From contig CALRBH010000008.1 of assembly GCA_943354165.1 (NCBI GenBank), positions 1-37,874 of the forward strand: a stretch of 37,874 bases of DNA, given 5' to 3'. The position numbers and the translations under genes are program-made. The notes below the pieces were generated by a model. The model was not told the DNA's origin. It made no database searches and was given only the letters and a program-made list of their open reading frames with translations. The stretch comes from Candidatus Uhrbacteria bacterium RIFOXYB12_FULL_58_10 (GTDB taxonomy: Bacteria > Patescibacteriota > Patescibacteriia > UBA9934 > GWF2-40-263). Of this stretch, positions 28,508 to 36,473 are shown piece after piece (the stretch's first letter is position 1; every line of letters starts with the position of its first letter).

Positions 28508-29473
28508 TTATTGAAATAATTTTGAGGCCGGGAACAGCAGGACATCCTCTATCGAAGCCGCCCCCGTTGCAAGCATGTGCAATCGGTCGATTCCGAGGGC
28601 ATTTCCAAAGGTGGGAGAACGGACGGATGGTAGCAGCGTGAGCAGGTCCTCGTCAACGGGGAAGGTCGACTTCCCTTGTGCCCGGCGTTCCTCAAGTTCA
28701 CCTTCGAAACGGGCCCGTTGTTCGGCCGAATCAATAAGTTCTGTGAACCCATTACTCAATTCTACCCCATCGATATACGACTCCACCCGCTGGGCGTATT
28801 TCCCGTCGGCCGTCTTCGCCGCTAGTGCGGCCTGGCAGAGCGGATAGTCGTAGACAAACGTCGGATGCATGCCGATTTTCGATTCCCCCCACACGAGGAA
28901 AATGCGATAGAACAGGTCGCTCTCCGTATCCGAGGCGTCACGATGTATCCCAAGACGGTCACAGGCCGCCGCAAGATATTCCGTCGAAGCCAGATCCAAA
29001 TCGACGCCGCAAGTTTCGAGGAGAAGATCTCGAACGCGAACGCGACGGAACGCCGGCAACTCGCGTCCGAATGCGGCGCACGCTTCGTGGACCAACGCTT
29101 CGGTCTCATCCATCATGGCATGGTAGTCCTTCCCCTGCTGGTACCACTCAATCATCGTGAACTCCGGATTGTGCGTCCCACCAAGCTCTTCATCATTCCG
29201 AAACACCCGGGCGAGCGTGAAGATTTTCTCAAACCCCTTCCCTAACAGCTTCTTCATGGAAAACTCAGGACTGGTGATGAGCGCTCCCTGCCGAGACTTC
29301 TCCCCGGGGACAACCATAGTCGTCTCGAAGTACGTAAAATTCGGCGCGAGGTCTGGGCTCGCGACAAACGTCGGCGTCTCGACTTCGATGTATCCCCGCG
29401 CACGAAAGAACGACCGAACGAGATCGTTCAGTTTCTGACGTTCGAGAGCGATTTTTTGAACGGGTTGAGCCAT
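28508..29473 (-). CDS. epmA: EpmA-like EF-P lysine ligase (class II LysRS paralogue without anticodon domain)
   Basis: 321 aa from the Met at 29471-29473 (MAQPVQKIALERQKLN); the track's start seven codons earlier falls about where a TAAAAT box would start transcription. Class II motifs are present: FTLARVFRNDEELGGTHNPEFTMIEWYQQG (motif 2) and NALGIDRLHMLATG (motif 3). The start corresponds to the catalytic domain of LysRS; the N-terminal OB fold is absent, and length equals E. coli EpmA (325). EpmA attaches (R)-beta-lysine, made by EpmB, to EF-P. Adjacency to efp with its PGKG loop supports this. A catalytic LysRS fragment is the alternative. Confidence 0.88.
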   Translation of the reverse strand: MAQPVQKIALERQKLNDLVRSFFRARGYIEVETPTFVASPDLAPNFTYFETTMVVPGEKSRQGALITSPEFSMKKLLGKGFEKIFTLARVFRNDEELGGTHNPEFTMIEWYQQGKDYHAMMDETEALVHEACAAFGRELPAFRRVRVRDLLLETCGVDLDLASTEYLAAACDRLGIHRDASDTESDLFYRIFLVWGESKIGMHPTFVYDYPLCQAALAAKTADGKYAQRVESYIDGVELSNGFTELIDSAEQRARFEGELEERRAQGKSTFPVDEDLLTLLPSVRSPTFGNALGIDRLHMLATGAASIEDVLLFPASKLFQ

Positions 29474-29578
29474 ATGTGGCTTGACTTTTCTCATATTTTA
29501 GCGTAATATGCAACCCCTCACGCACTCCGTGAGCCTTCGTCATTTCCAAACTGAATACTGACTACCACAGGAGACATA

Positions 29579-31411
29579 ATGCATGAGCCTCAGCGTTTCC
29601 AAGGATGGGTTACCGGTCCACGATCATCGTGGCATGCCTTGAAATGGGTTTTTGCGACGTTCGTCGACAAGGAAGGATGGAGGTACGCCAAACAGCTGGC
29701 CTTTTTTGCCACCCTGTTCGACGGCTTCCGCGTGATCCAACCGTGGATCATGGGATACGGCCTCGCCATGATCGCCACCGGCAACTGGAATCAAGTGCTT
29801 GTGGCGTTTGGCGCGTTCGTGATCGCGAATATCTTGCAGGACATCTGCAATTACCGTGTAGCGGGCTTACGCGAATACCTCGAAGGGCGGGTCGCGCAAC
29901 GACTCGACCTCGTCATCAGCAAAGAGTTCCTGACAAAAGAAATGGGCCTGCACATGGACCGCCACGATCTGCTGTGCGAAGCGGTCCTGAACAAAGGTCG
30001 GGAGCACGCCACTATTCTCCTGAAAACGGTCCTTCAACCCATCACGGAAAACATTCCGGCGATGTTGCTGACCTTGATCGCCCTATTCGTGGTTGCCCCA
30101 GGTCCTGCCTGCTTCATCATATTCACCATGGGCATCGTTGCCCTGTTGGGTACCCGTGGCAGCAGACGCCTGGTGGCCGGACTCGAGCCGATCGACGGCG
30201 AATTTTCGGCCCTCGCGCGCTACCGCAACGAGCGGTATGCCTCGCTTGAGCGCGTGAAGACGAACGAGAAAGAAACCGAGGAAATCGCGCTGATGGATAC
30301 GCGGTACGGCCTGTCCCTCACAAAGGAACGTGGCGTCATCGCTATCTTCATCCGAGGCATCCAGTGGCGGCAACTCGTCATCCAGGCGGGATATGCCACC
30401 GTCGTTGGATATGTCGGATGGGGTGTGTACCAAGGACACCGGAGCGTCCCCGACCTCGTGTCGGTGATGAGCTGGTGTTGGACGGTGCTCGCAAACGTTC
30501 GATCGCTTAACGCCCCGAGCCGAGCCATCGCAAAGGCAACCGCAAGCGTCCTGCGTCTGAAAGAAGCGCTCGAGCTTCCGCGTCAGGTCTTCAATGCACC
30601 GGACGCCACTCCCCTTGTGGCCGACGCGTCGCTCACCATCGCCTTCGAAGGGGTGACGCACCGGTACAAGGAGGGCTCGTCCGTACTCATGGATGTGTCA
30701 TTCAAGATGGAACCCGGCCAGCGCGTCGCGCTCCTCGGCCCAAGTGGCGCCGGGAAAAGCACGCTCGTGCGGCTGCTGCAGCGGTTCATGGATCCGAGCG
30801 AAGGCCGCATCACTGTGAATGGGATCGACCTCCGGCAGATCAAGCTGGAATCATGGCAGCATCTGCTCGCCTACATTCCCCAGCGGCCCCAAGTGCTGGA
30901 CGGCACGTTGCGCGACAACCTGCTCTACGGACTCAATCAGGAAGCGCGGGCCACGTTCACGGATGAAAAGCTGTGGGAGATGATGAGGCGGTTCCGTGTG
31001 GACTTCGGGAAAAGGCTCGATCAGGGCCTCAACACCAAGGTCGGCAAGCACGGCATCGAACTCTCGGGTGGCGAACAGCAGCGCGTGATGATCGCCGCGG
31101 CCGCAATACGGCGCCCACGGTTCATGATCATCGATGAAGCAACGAGTTCGCTGGATGCGGAAAGCCAACGGGCTGTCCAAGAGGCCCTCGACGAATTGCT
31201 GCACGATGGAACCGGAGCGATCGTGATCGCCCACCGGCTCTCCACCGTCCAGCACAGCTGCAACCGGTTCGTGTACCTGCGCCCGGCAGGAAGTGAACCG
31301 AACACGCCACAAGTTGGAGCCATCGCAGACTCCATGGGGGAACTCATGGATCTCTCCGACGACTTCCGAACGATCGCTCTTTTGGAGGGAGTCACGCCCG
31401 CAAAGGCCTGA
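29579..31411 (+). CDS. ABC exporter, fused permease and ATPase
   Basis: 610 aa. The N-terminal half (~1-330) has membrane helices typical of type I exporters (AFFATLFDGFRVIQPWIMGYGLAMIA, PAMLLTLIALFVVAPGPACFIIFTMGIVALLG). The ATPase follows: Walker A LLGPSGAGKSTLVRLL, Q-loop YIPQRPQVLDGTLRDNLLYG, signature ELSGGEQQRVMIAAAA, Walker B FMIIDEATSSLD, H-loop VIAHRLST. It would work as a dimer; lipid, peptide or drug substrates are all possible. A strong Shine-Dalgarno (AGGAG, ~6 nt) precedes the ATG. A small CTCACG / CGTGAG hairpin lies in the divergent gap with the epmA-like gene. It stands alone between divergent and convergent neighbours. Confidence 0.93.
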   Translation: MHEPQRFQGWVTGPRSSWHALKWVFATFVDKEGWRYAKQLAFFATLFDGFRVIQPWIMGYGLAMIATGNWNQVLVAFGAFVIANILQDICNYRVAGLREYLEGRVAQRLDLVISKEFLTKEMGLHMDRHDLLCEAVLNKGREHATILLKTVLQPITENIPAMLLTLIALFVVAPGPACFIIFTMGIVALLGTRGSRRLVAGLEPIDGEFSALARYRNERYASLERVKTNEKETEEIALMDTRYGLSLTKERGVIAIFIRGIQWRQLVIQAGYATVVGYVGWGVYQGHRSVPDLVSVMSWCWTVLANVRSLNAPSRAIAKATASVLRLKEALELPRQVFNAPDATPLVADASLTIAFEGVTHRYKEGSSVLMDVSFKMEPGQRVALLGPSGAGKSTLVRLLQRFMDPSEGRITVNGIDLRQIKLESWQHLLAYIPQRPQVLDGTLRDNLLYGLNQEARATFTDEKLWEMMRRFRVDFGKRLDQGLNTKVGKHGIELSGGEQQRVMIAAAAIRRPRFMIIDEATSSLDAESQRAVQEALDELLHDGTGAIVIAHRLSTVQHSCNRFVYLRPAGSEPNTPQVGAIADSMGELMDLSDDFRTIALLEGVTPAKA

Positions 31412-31436
31412 CCCCGATCACCTATCGCTCGCAAAC

Positions 31437-31476
31437 GAAAACCCGCCCTTCCTTCACAGGAACGGCGGGTCTTTTA
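31437..31476. terminator. Bidirectional terminator between ABC exporter and rpsR
   Basis: AAAACCCGCCCTTCC / GGAACGGCGGGTCTTTT forms an imperfect ~12-bp stem with a TTCACA loop; A and T runs flank both sides. Confidence 0.85.
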
Positions 31477-31480
31477 ATTC

Positions 31481-31708
31481 TTACTTTTGTACGAACGGGA
31501 TGAGGGCCATGATGCGGGAGCGCTTGATCGCGTTCGAGAGTTCGCGCTGGTGGCCGGCGCAGACGCCTGAGCGCTTGCGGGGGACGATCTTCGCAAAGGA
31601 AGAAATGTAGCGGCGCAGGATGGAAACATCCTTGTAATCAAGGTCGTTGATGTTGTTCTTGCAGAAGGAGCAATGACGCTGCTTCCCAGAAGGTGATTGA
31701 GTGGACAT
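31481..31708 (-). CDS. rpsR: 30S ribosomal protein bS18
   Basis: 75 aa. HCSFCKNNINDLDYKDVSILRRYISSFAKIVPRKRSGVCAGHQRELSNAIKRSRIMALIPFV matches bS18 throughout. The Cys residues (CSFC, VCAGH) make it a possible zinc-binding C+ form. It is the last gene of rpsF-ssb-rpsR, starting 3 nt after the ssb stop and therefore probably translationally coupled. Confidence 0.98.
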   Translation of the reverse strand: MSTQSPSGKQRHCSFCKNNINDLDYKDVSILRRYISSFAKIVPRKRSGVCAGHQRELSNAIKRSRIMALIPFVQK

Positions 31709-31711
31709 AGG

Positions 31712-32194
31712 TTAAAAAGGGATATCTTCTACTTTAATTTCATCGTCTGGGTTTGGGGCTGGATCCGCTTTAGGAGCGGCTGGAGCGAATGGCGAAGCGG
31801 CGCGAGGAGCGAATCCGGAGGCGGAGGGAGCGGCCGGTGCCGATCCGCTGATCGGAGTGGCTGGACCCTTGTCCAAGATGATCAGGTTTTCCGTGATGAT
31901 CTCGGTGGTGCGGCGCTTGGCGCCGTCCTGCCCTTCCCAGTCGCGGGTCTTCAGGCGACCGTCGACGTACACTTTGCGGCCCTTGCTCAGGTACTGTCCG
32001 CAGATTTCTGCGAGCTTGCCCCAGGCGACCACGTTGTGAAACTCCACTTCCTCCTGCTTCACTCCGGCGGCGTCGTTCCAGGAGCGGTTGGTGGCGACCC
32101 CGAAGGTGCACACCTGCTGCCCAGTACTTGTCTGACGCACCTCTGGATCGCGCGTGACGTTTCCGATGATTTGCGCCCGATTCAATGAGTACAT
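31712..32194 (-). CDS. ssb: Single-stranded DNA-binding protein
   Basis: 160 aa. The OB fold spans MYSLNRAQIIGNVTRDPEVRQTSTGQQVCTFGVATNRSW to KVYVDGRLKTRDWEGQDGAKRRTTEIITENLIILDKG. A Pro/Ala-rich linker leads to the acidic tip DDEIKVEDIPF, the docking peptide for replication and repair proteins. Middle gene of the operon; no Shine-Dalgarno in the 11-nt gap after rpsF. Confidence 0.98.
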   Translation of the reverse strand: MYSLNRAQIIGNVTRDPEVRQTSTGQQVCTFGVATNRSWNDAAGVKQEEVEFHNVVAWGKLAEICGQYLSKGRKVYVDGRLKTRDWEGQDGAKRRTTEIITENLIILDKGPATPISGSAPAAPSASGFAPRAASPFAPAAPKADPAPNPDDEIKVEDIPF

Positions 32195-32205
32195 ACGAGC
32201 AACGG

Positions 32206-32721
32206 TTATTTCGTTACGTCGCCTTCAAGGATCTGGTCGAGTTTCTTATCGAGCTCTTCGATGGACATGGCTGGCTCTGCCTTCACGGGAGCGGTGCCTG
32301 GCACCATCGGTACGGCAGAAGAAACTGCAGAGCGAGGGCGAGCATCGCGCGAGTCTCCGCGGGACGCCTGCGCTTCCTCGGAAAGAGGAGCGATGTAGGC
32401 GGTGAGGTCGAAGGTCTTCTTAAGATCCGCGGTTGGGTGAAGAGCCAACATGGTGTGACGCAACATTTCGTCCGTCAGCCCGAGCTGGCGATCCAATTCT
32501 GCCATCGCCGTTGTTGGAGCGGTGAAGTACACCAGCACGTAGGTGCCATGGCGCTGCTTCTTGATGATGTAAGAAAGACGAATCTTCGCGAGGGCTTCCT
32601 CACGAACGATCTTGCCGCCTTCCTTCTCAATCATCGTCTTCACGGTCTTGCGGATCGCTTCTACTTCGTCGTCGGTGTACTTCGTCGAAACGATGTACAA
32701 AAGTTCGTACGTTTTTTCCAT
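32206..32721 (-). CDS. rpsF: 30S ribosomal protein bS6 with C-terminal extension
   Basis: 171 aa. The first ~105 residues are bS6: YELLYIVSTKYTDDEVEAIRKTVKTMIEKEGGKIVREEALAKIRLSYIIKKQRHGTYVLVYFTAP. Beyond it lies an Ala/Ser/Pro-rich extension ending in a short helix MSIEELDKKLDQILEGDVTK, longer than the usual ~100-130 aa. First gene of rpsF-ssb-rpsR, the normal order in bacteria. In other bacteria S6:S18 binds the leader to autoregulate; the upstream GGGGGC/GCCCC-rich segment at about 32733-32762 could be such a structure, but I could not match the known motif. Confidence 0.96.
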   Translation of the reverse strand: MEKTYELLYIVSTKYTDDEVEAIRKTVKTMIEKEGGKIVREEALAKIRLSYIIKKQRHGTYVLVYFTAPTTAMAELDRQLGLTDEMLRHTMLALHPTADLKKTFDLTAYIAPLSEEAQASRGDSRDARPRSAVSSAVPMVPGTAPVKAEPAMSIEELDKKLDQILEGDVTK

Positions 32722-32729
32722 ATGGAATC

Positions 32730-32849
32730 TGGCCCCTCTCGGGGGCAGCCCTTTTGGGGCTACGGACAGATAATAATTAGTGCCTGGATCCTAGCCCAGC
32801 ACCAGGAAAAGGTCAATCCTCCTACGCTACGGCTACGGAGGACAGGTCC
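32730..32849 (-). repeat. Palindromes upstream of rpsF (GTCCTCC copy C)
   Basis: On the minus strand TGTCCTCCGTAGCCGTAGCGTAGGAGGA (32817-32844) matches the inter-tRNA copy at 7165-7192 at 27 of 28 positions. Nearer rpsF, GCCCC(T)...GGGGGC and AGCCC(TTTT)GGGGCT stems are packed at 32733-32760. The region separates the surface operon end from rpsF. Confidence 0.85.
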
Positions 32850-33893
32850 TTACCAGGCTAGGCGCCACGAATCTCCTTCCTTTATAAGCCGATAGGTCAC
32901 CCGGGAGGTACCATGCTCAATGGTAAGCTCAAATATCTGTTTAAATGCCACGCCTGTGGCGGAAGAAGTCCAGGTCGGAAGCGTCTTTGCCGAAACCACG
33001 CGGAGCTCCTGCATCCCCACTTCCTTAGGTTCAAACGACGATGGATAAGAAGCGATAAAGCTCCCCGCATCCATGGCCTTTTGGGCGTCGGTGGCGAGGA
33101 ATTGGTAGAGATCTCCCTCGAGGGAACGCGCATCAAGATCGATGACGGCGCTTACGAGATTGAGGACGGCGGCATCAAACCAGAGGTCCACGGGGAACAT
33201 GCGCGCCACTGGTCCATCTTCATCGGGAAAGGCATACACCACTGGGCGGGCAACCAAAGGATGCGTCACCCGAATGCCGGTCCCGGCATCGATGCCTTCA
33301 AAAGCGAATTGACCTCCGGCGTCCGTACGAATACGCGTATCCCCCGCCACCAAATCGGCGCCGGCTACGGGGCCGCCGAACGGCGCTTTCAAAGTTCCGG
33401 CGATAGAGAGCTTCACAGGCACAGCCTCCTGGTGCGGAAGGAATCGTTGAATCACCCCGACGGTTTTATTGAGGGCAACCCCGATGGCGAGGGAAATCAG
33501 TATCGCAGCGATCGCTGCCGCCACCGCGCCCAGATAGCTCTTACGATGATTAGTATGCCGGTCGTGTATGTCGGCCTTACGTGCAAGACGCACGCCATTG
33601 AGAGCGAGCGCGAGCACGATGAGGATGAAAAGGAAAAGCGCGTACGCAAACTCGGGAGGAACGGACGGCAGGATCCGCTCCACGATCGTAGGAGTCGATA
33701 CGGAAACCGTAGACGGTTCCCCTTGAGGACGTTCCACAAACAGGAGCGAGGTGGTGAAGTTTCCGAGCTCGTCGATTGCTTCAACCCGATGCAACCCGTC
33801 GGAGACGGACGTCGGGACAATGGCTTCCCAGTCCCCGTCCTGGTCGGCTTCCACCTGACTGACGAGTTCCGGCTGTTGGGTGTCGATGGCCAT
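32850..33893 (-). CDS. Membrane protein continuing the split surface protein (half Ig, two helices, CarboxypepD_reg-like, NTF2-like)
   Basis: 347 aa. Residues 1-55 (QPELVSQVEADQDGDWEAIVPTSVSDGLHRVEAIDELGN) look like the second half of an Ig-type sandwich whose first half ends the upstream gene. Two membrane helices follow (about 82-101 and 120-143). Then comes a carboxypeptidase-regulatory-like domain (IAGTLKAPFGGPVAGADLVAGDTRIRTDAGGQFAFEGI). A ~120-residue end (AQKAMDAGSFIASYPSS...VTYRLIKEGDSWRLAW) looks NTF2-like. The ATG is 1 nt beyond the upstream TAA and in another frame. It is either the C-terminal part of a frameshifted gene or a coupled partner. Confidence 0.75.
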   Translation of the reverse strand: MAIDTQQPELVSQVEADQDGDWEAIVPTSVSDGLHRVEAIDELGNFTTSLLFVERPQGEPSTVSVSTPTIVERILPSVPPEFAYALFLFILIVLALALNGVRLARKADIHDRHTNHRKSYLGAVAAAIAAILISLAIGVALNKTVGVIQRFLPHQEAVPVKLSIAGTLKAPFGGPVAGADLVAGDTRIRTDAGGQFAFEGIDAGTGIRVTHPLVARPVVYAFPDEDGPVARMFPVDLWFDAAVLNLVSAVIDLDARSLEGDLYQFLATDAQKAMDAGSFIASYPSSFEPKEVGMQELRVVSAKTLPTWTSSATGVAFKQIFELTIEHGTSRVTYRLIKEGDSWRLAW

Positions 33894-33894
33894 A

Positions 33895-36420
33895 TTAGTA
33901 CACGATAAACGTTACCTTCCCGCCCGGAATGGTGCGACCGGAGAACCGATAGCCATTCGTCACCCTTCCGATGTCGTTAATGGTGATGATCGGACCATAT
34001 GACGTTCCTTCGGAAGGAGCGGGAGCCGGAAGGGCGATCGGTCGGCTCACAGGGGCCGATGTCTTGGCTGATGGGGTCGATGTCTTGGCTGATGGGGTCG
34101 ATGTCTTGGCTGATGGGGCCGCAGGCTCCCTTACTGGCACGAACACGACCTGTGGCGCCGGACACACAGGAGTGGAAACAGGGACGGATGCCTCCGGCTC
34201 CGGACATGCGGGAACAACCAGCGACTCCGGACACTGGAACACCACCGGCGGACGCGTCGCAAGCTTCACGCGCTCCCCCGTCATCTCATTGCCGCGCTGC
34301 GTGGTCCCGACCGGCATGAATGTGTACACCGTACCCGTCGTAAGGCCGTCGATGATAACTGAGTGGGATTCCGTAAGCTGACCGTCGAGTACGGTTGAAG
34401 TGGCGAACCCGAAATTAGGCGATCCGCTGTTCACAATCGGGTCGAACGTTCCGTAGACGACCCGTGAGGTCGAGTTCGGGTAGGAGCTCCAGGAGACGAT
34501 AACGGAATCGCCATCCACCTGCGTCACATCAACATCGTAAAGACGTTCTGGGAAGGATACGGAACCTCCTCCCCCGCCGCTTCCAGGGACGCAGGCGATC
34601 CCATCATCGATCACCACAGCGAACACCACGCGCTCCATGATGTTTCCGGAGAGATCCTTCGCATACACGATGACGGGCACCGCTTCCCCATCCGTAAAGT
34701 TCGAGGCCGGATCGATCGTAAAGGTGAAATCCGCCGGCGATCCCGTCACGTCGGTGGTGTCTCCAAGATAGTTCCCTCCGTTGAAATCGAGAGAGCTGGC
34801 GAACGTAATCTTGGTGCCGGTCGTCGTTACGGACCCTGCCCCGCCTCCGTTGGTATAATAGTCCCCGTTCACGAACACCACGACGTTCGAAAGATTCACC
34901 CCCGTCCCATTATCTTTTACATGAAAGAGAATGTTGGTCGTAGAGGTGATCGTCCCGTCGTTGCTCGGGCTCGTCCCGTCCACGAACGGTGCGTCGCTGT
35001 CGGAAGTGGAAAACGTCCAGACGTCCGTGACCATGGTGTTGCCAACCACGTCCTCACAATCAAACGCGGAAATGGACACGGTTTCATTCTGCGCGAAGTT
35101 ACTCGCTGGATTGATCACGTACTGCACGCCGAAATCCACCAGTGTCGCCGCCACTTCCGGATCAGTGGAATCAAACGTCGTGAGCGCAAACGATGGTGAT
35201 GAAACGTTGAACTGACAGCTCGCGGTCACGACCCCGGTCCCGGAAACCGTGCCCGGGAAGGTCTTCTTGTCGTGCACAATGACGGTGATGTTTGTGGAAA
35301 TGCTGTTCCCTGTGCTCGATCGCGTTGGTGTTTCGCTCACGACCTGCGGAGGCACCGTGTCCGCCTCGGTGGTAAACGTGAACGACTTTGGATTCATCGT
35401 GTTCGGCCCATTGGCATCCCCGAGCTGGTTCTGCGTTGGCGAGGCCAGATCGCGGAAGCCGGTGATGTCGATGGTGTAGGCGGTGTTATAGAGCCAGTTG
35501 CGCGTATCACTCCCGATGCCGAGCGGACTTGGCGGATTCACGGTCACCCCACACAGGTTTGTGCCCCACACGCCAGAACAGACATAAGCGTCGAACGCCG
35601 TCATATCATCAGCGCCGCCGTCGTCGTCTGCCGTAATGACGCCAGGGGGTGTCGTGGTGCTCACCCCGGTTCCGACGCCGACGTTATCGCCTTCCCCGTT
35701 CTTGGTATCGCGCAGGTCAAACGTATAATTCGACGAAACGGAAACCGCCGTCGCCGCGTTCGCTGGCGATGGATTCTCCGCGAACGGTTTAATCGTATCT
35801 GCCCAAAGGTGCAGACTGAAATCTTCTTCGTCATCGAGAATGTCGAGACCGGAAAGCGAGATGTTCGACTCCGTGGTCGCTCCAATGGTCCCAACGTTCA
35901 CGTCGAGCGTGCTCGGCGTACCGGTTGCATACGCGGCTTCCCCTGGCGCATCCACCGTCCAGGTGTTGGAACCAAAGATCCCGGTGCCGCTGGACGTCCC
36001 GCTGGTCCGGAACCCCGTAAGATTCACGCGCCCGCCGGAAATGGTCGCCCCAGCGTAGTTTGGAAAATACGTTCCATTGGTGAGCACGGAAGCGGTGAGC
36101 TTGGCGACGTTGTAATCCACCCAAATATTCGCCGCATCCGTCCCGCCGGAGACGATGCGCATGGTCGTCGTGAAGGATTGGCCGACGTAGTAATAGTTGA
36201 GGTCGGTCGTGACGCCCGTGCCGCCATCGCCTGTGTTGTCCCCGCCCGTGGTCGGCGATGTAGTGAGTTCGAAGGTATCGGCCCCGACAGGAGCAGCGGC
36301 TTGGGCAGAGGCTGACGCAAACGACAAAGAGCAAACGACAAACGACAAAGAAATCCAAAACGACAAACGGGTGAAAGGTTTGATGTTTGAGTTCTTTTTT
36401 TGTCCGTTCAACTTTTCCAT
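33895..36420 (-). CDS. Large secreted surface protein with cohesin-like, Ig-like and FN3-like domains
   Basis: 841 aa. Signal peptide ~1-42 (core SFWISLSFVVCSLSFASASAQA). Residues ~48-205 resemble a cohesin-type sandwich (VGQSFTTTMRIVSGGTDAANIWVDYNVAKLTASV...FPNYAG...GRVNLTGF). Then come Big_5/Ig-like domains to ~590 (repeated DxxxPxVxxxxP starts, GN ends) and an FN3-like unit (VTQVDGDSVIVSWSSYPNSTSRVVYG...IIDGLTTGTVYTF, ~610-700). A Cys/Pro-rich stretch, three PSAKTST repeats and a half Ig fold end at GGKVTFIVY. No anchor of its own; the next gene has membrane helices. The signal-peptide core is encoded by TTTGTCGTT repeats. No enzymatic motif seen. Confidence 0.8.
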   Translation of the reverse strand: MEKLNGQKKNSNIKPFTRLSFWISLSFVVCSLSFASASAQAAAPVGADTFELTTSPTTGGDNTGDGGTGVTTDLNYYYVGQSFTTTMRIVSGGTDAANIWVDYNVAKLTASVLTNGTYFPNYAGATISGGRVNLTGFRTSGTSSGTGIFGSNTWTVDAPGEAAYATGTPSTLDVNVGTIGATTESNISLSGLDILDDEEDFSLHLWADTIKPFAENPSPANAATAVSVSSNYTFDLRDTKNGEGDNVGVGTGVSTTTPPGVITADDDGGADDMTAFDAYVCSGVWGTNLCGVTVNPPSPLGIGSDTRNWLYNTAYTIDITGFRDLASPTQNQLGDANGPNTMNPKSFTFTTEADTVPPQVVSETPTRSSTGNSISTNITVIVHDKKTFPGTVSGTGVVTASCQFNVSSPSFALTTFDSTDPEVAATLVDFGVQYVINPASNFAQNETVSISAFDCEDVVGNTMVTDVWTFSTSDSDAPFVDGTSPSNDGTITSTTNILFHVKDNGTGVNLSNVVVFVNGDYYTNGGGAGSVTTTGTKITFASSLDFNGGNYLGDTTDVTGSPADFTFTIDPASNFTDGEAVPVIVYAKDLSGNIMERVVFAVVIDDGIACVPGSGGGGGSVSFPERLYDVDVTQVDGDSVIVSWSSYPNSTSRVVYGTFDPIVNSGSPNFGFATSTVLDGQLTESHSVIIDGLTTGTVYTFMPVGTTQRGNEMTGERVKLATRPPVVFQCPESLVVPACPEPEASVPVSTPVCPAPQVVFVPVREPAAPSAKTSTPSAKTSTPSAKTSAPVSRPIALPAPAPSEGTSYGPIITINDIGRVTNGYRFSGRTIPGGKVTFIVY
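34058..34120. repeat. Tandem repeat, 3 x 21 bp, inside the surface protein gene
   Basis: GATGTCTTGGCTGATGGGGTC is repeated three times (the last with one change), encoding SAKTSTP-type units in the linker before the C-terminal half Ig fold. The near-identity of the copies suggests recent expansion. Confidence 0.92.
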
Positions 36421-36473
36421 ATTTGTCGTTTTCTTTTTTCTTTGTCGTTTGGGATTTATCGTTTGTCGTTTCT
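36325..36473. repeat. Inverted repeat, TTTGTCGTT family, spanning the start of the surface protein gene
   Basis: Words AACGACAAA (36318-36366) and TTTGTCGTT (36421-36473) face each other around the ATG at 36418-36420. On the mRNA (minus) side, AAACGACAAACGATAAATCCC...GACAAAG can pair with CTTTGTCGTTT...GGATTTCTTTGTCGTTTGTCGTTT in the signal-peptide coding sequence. The start codon would be in the ~50-nt loop. Confidence 0.82.

Noticed and set aside
34058-34120. Mobile element in the surface gene
   Set aside because: It is a simple in-frame 21-bp tandem repeat encoding a linker, without ends or a transposase.
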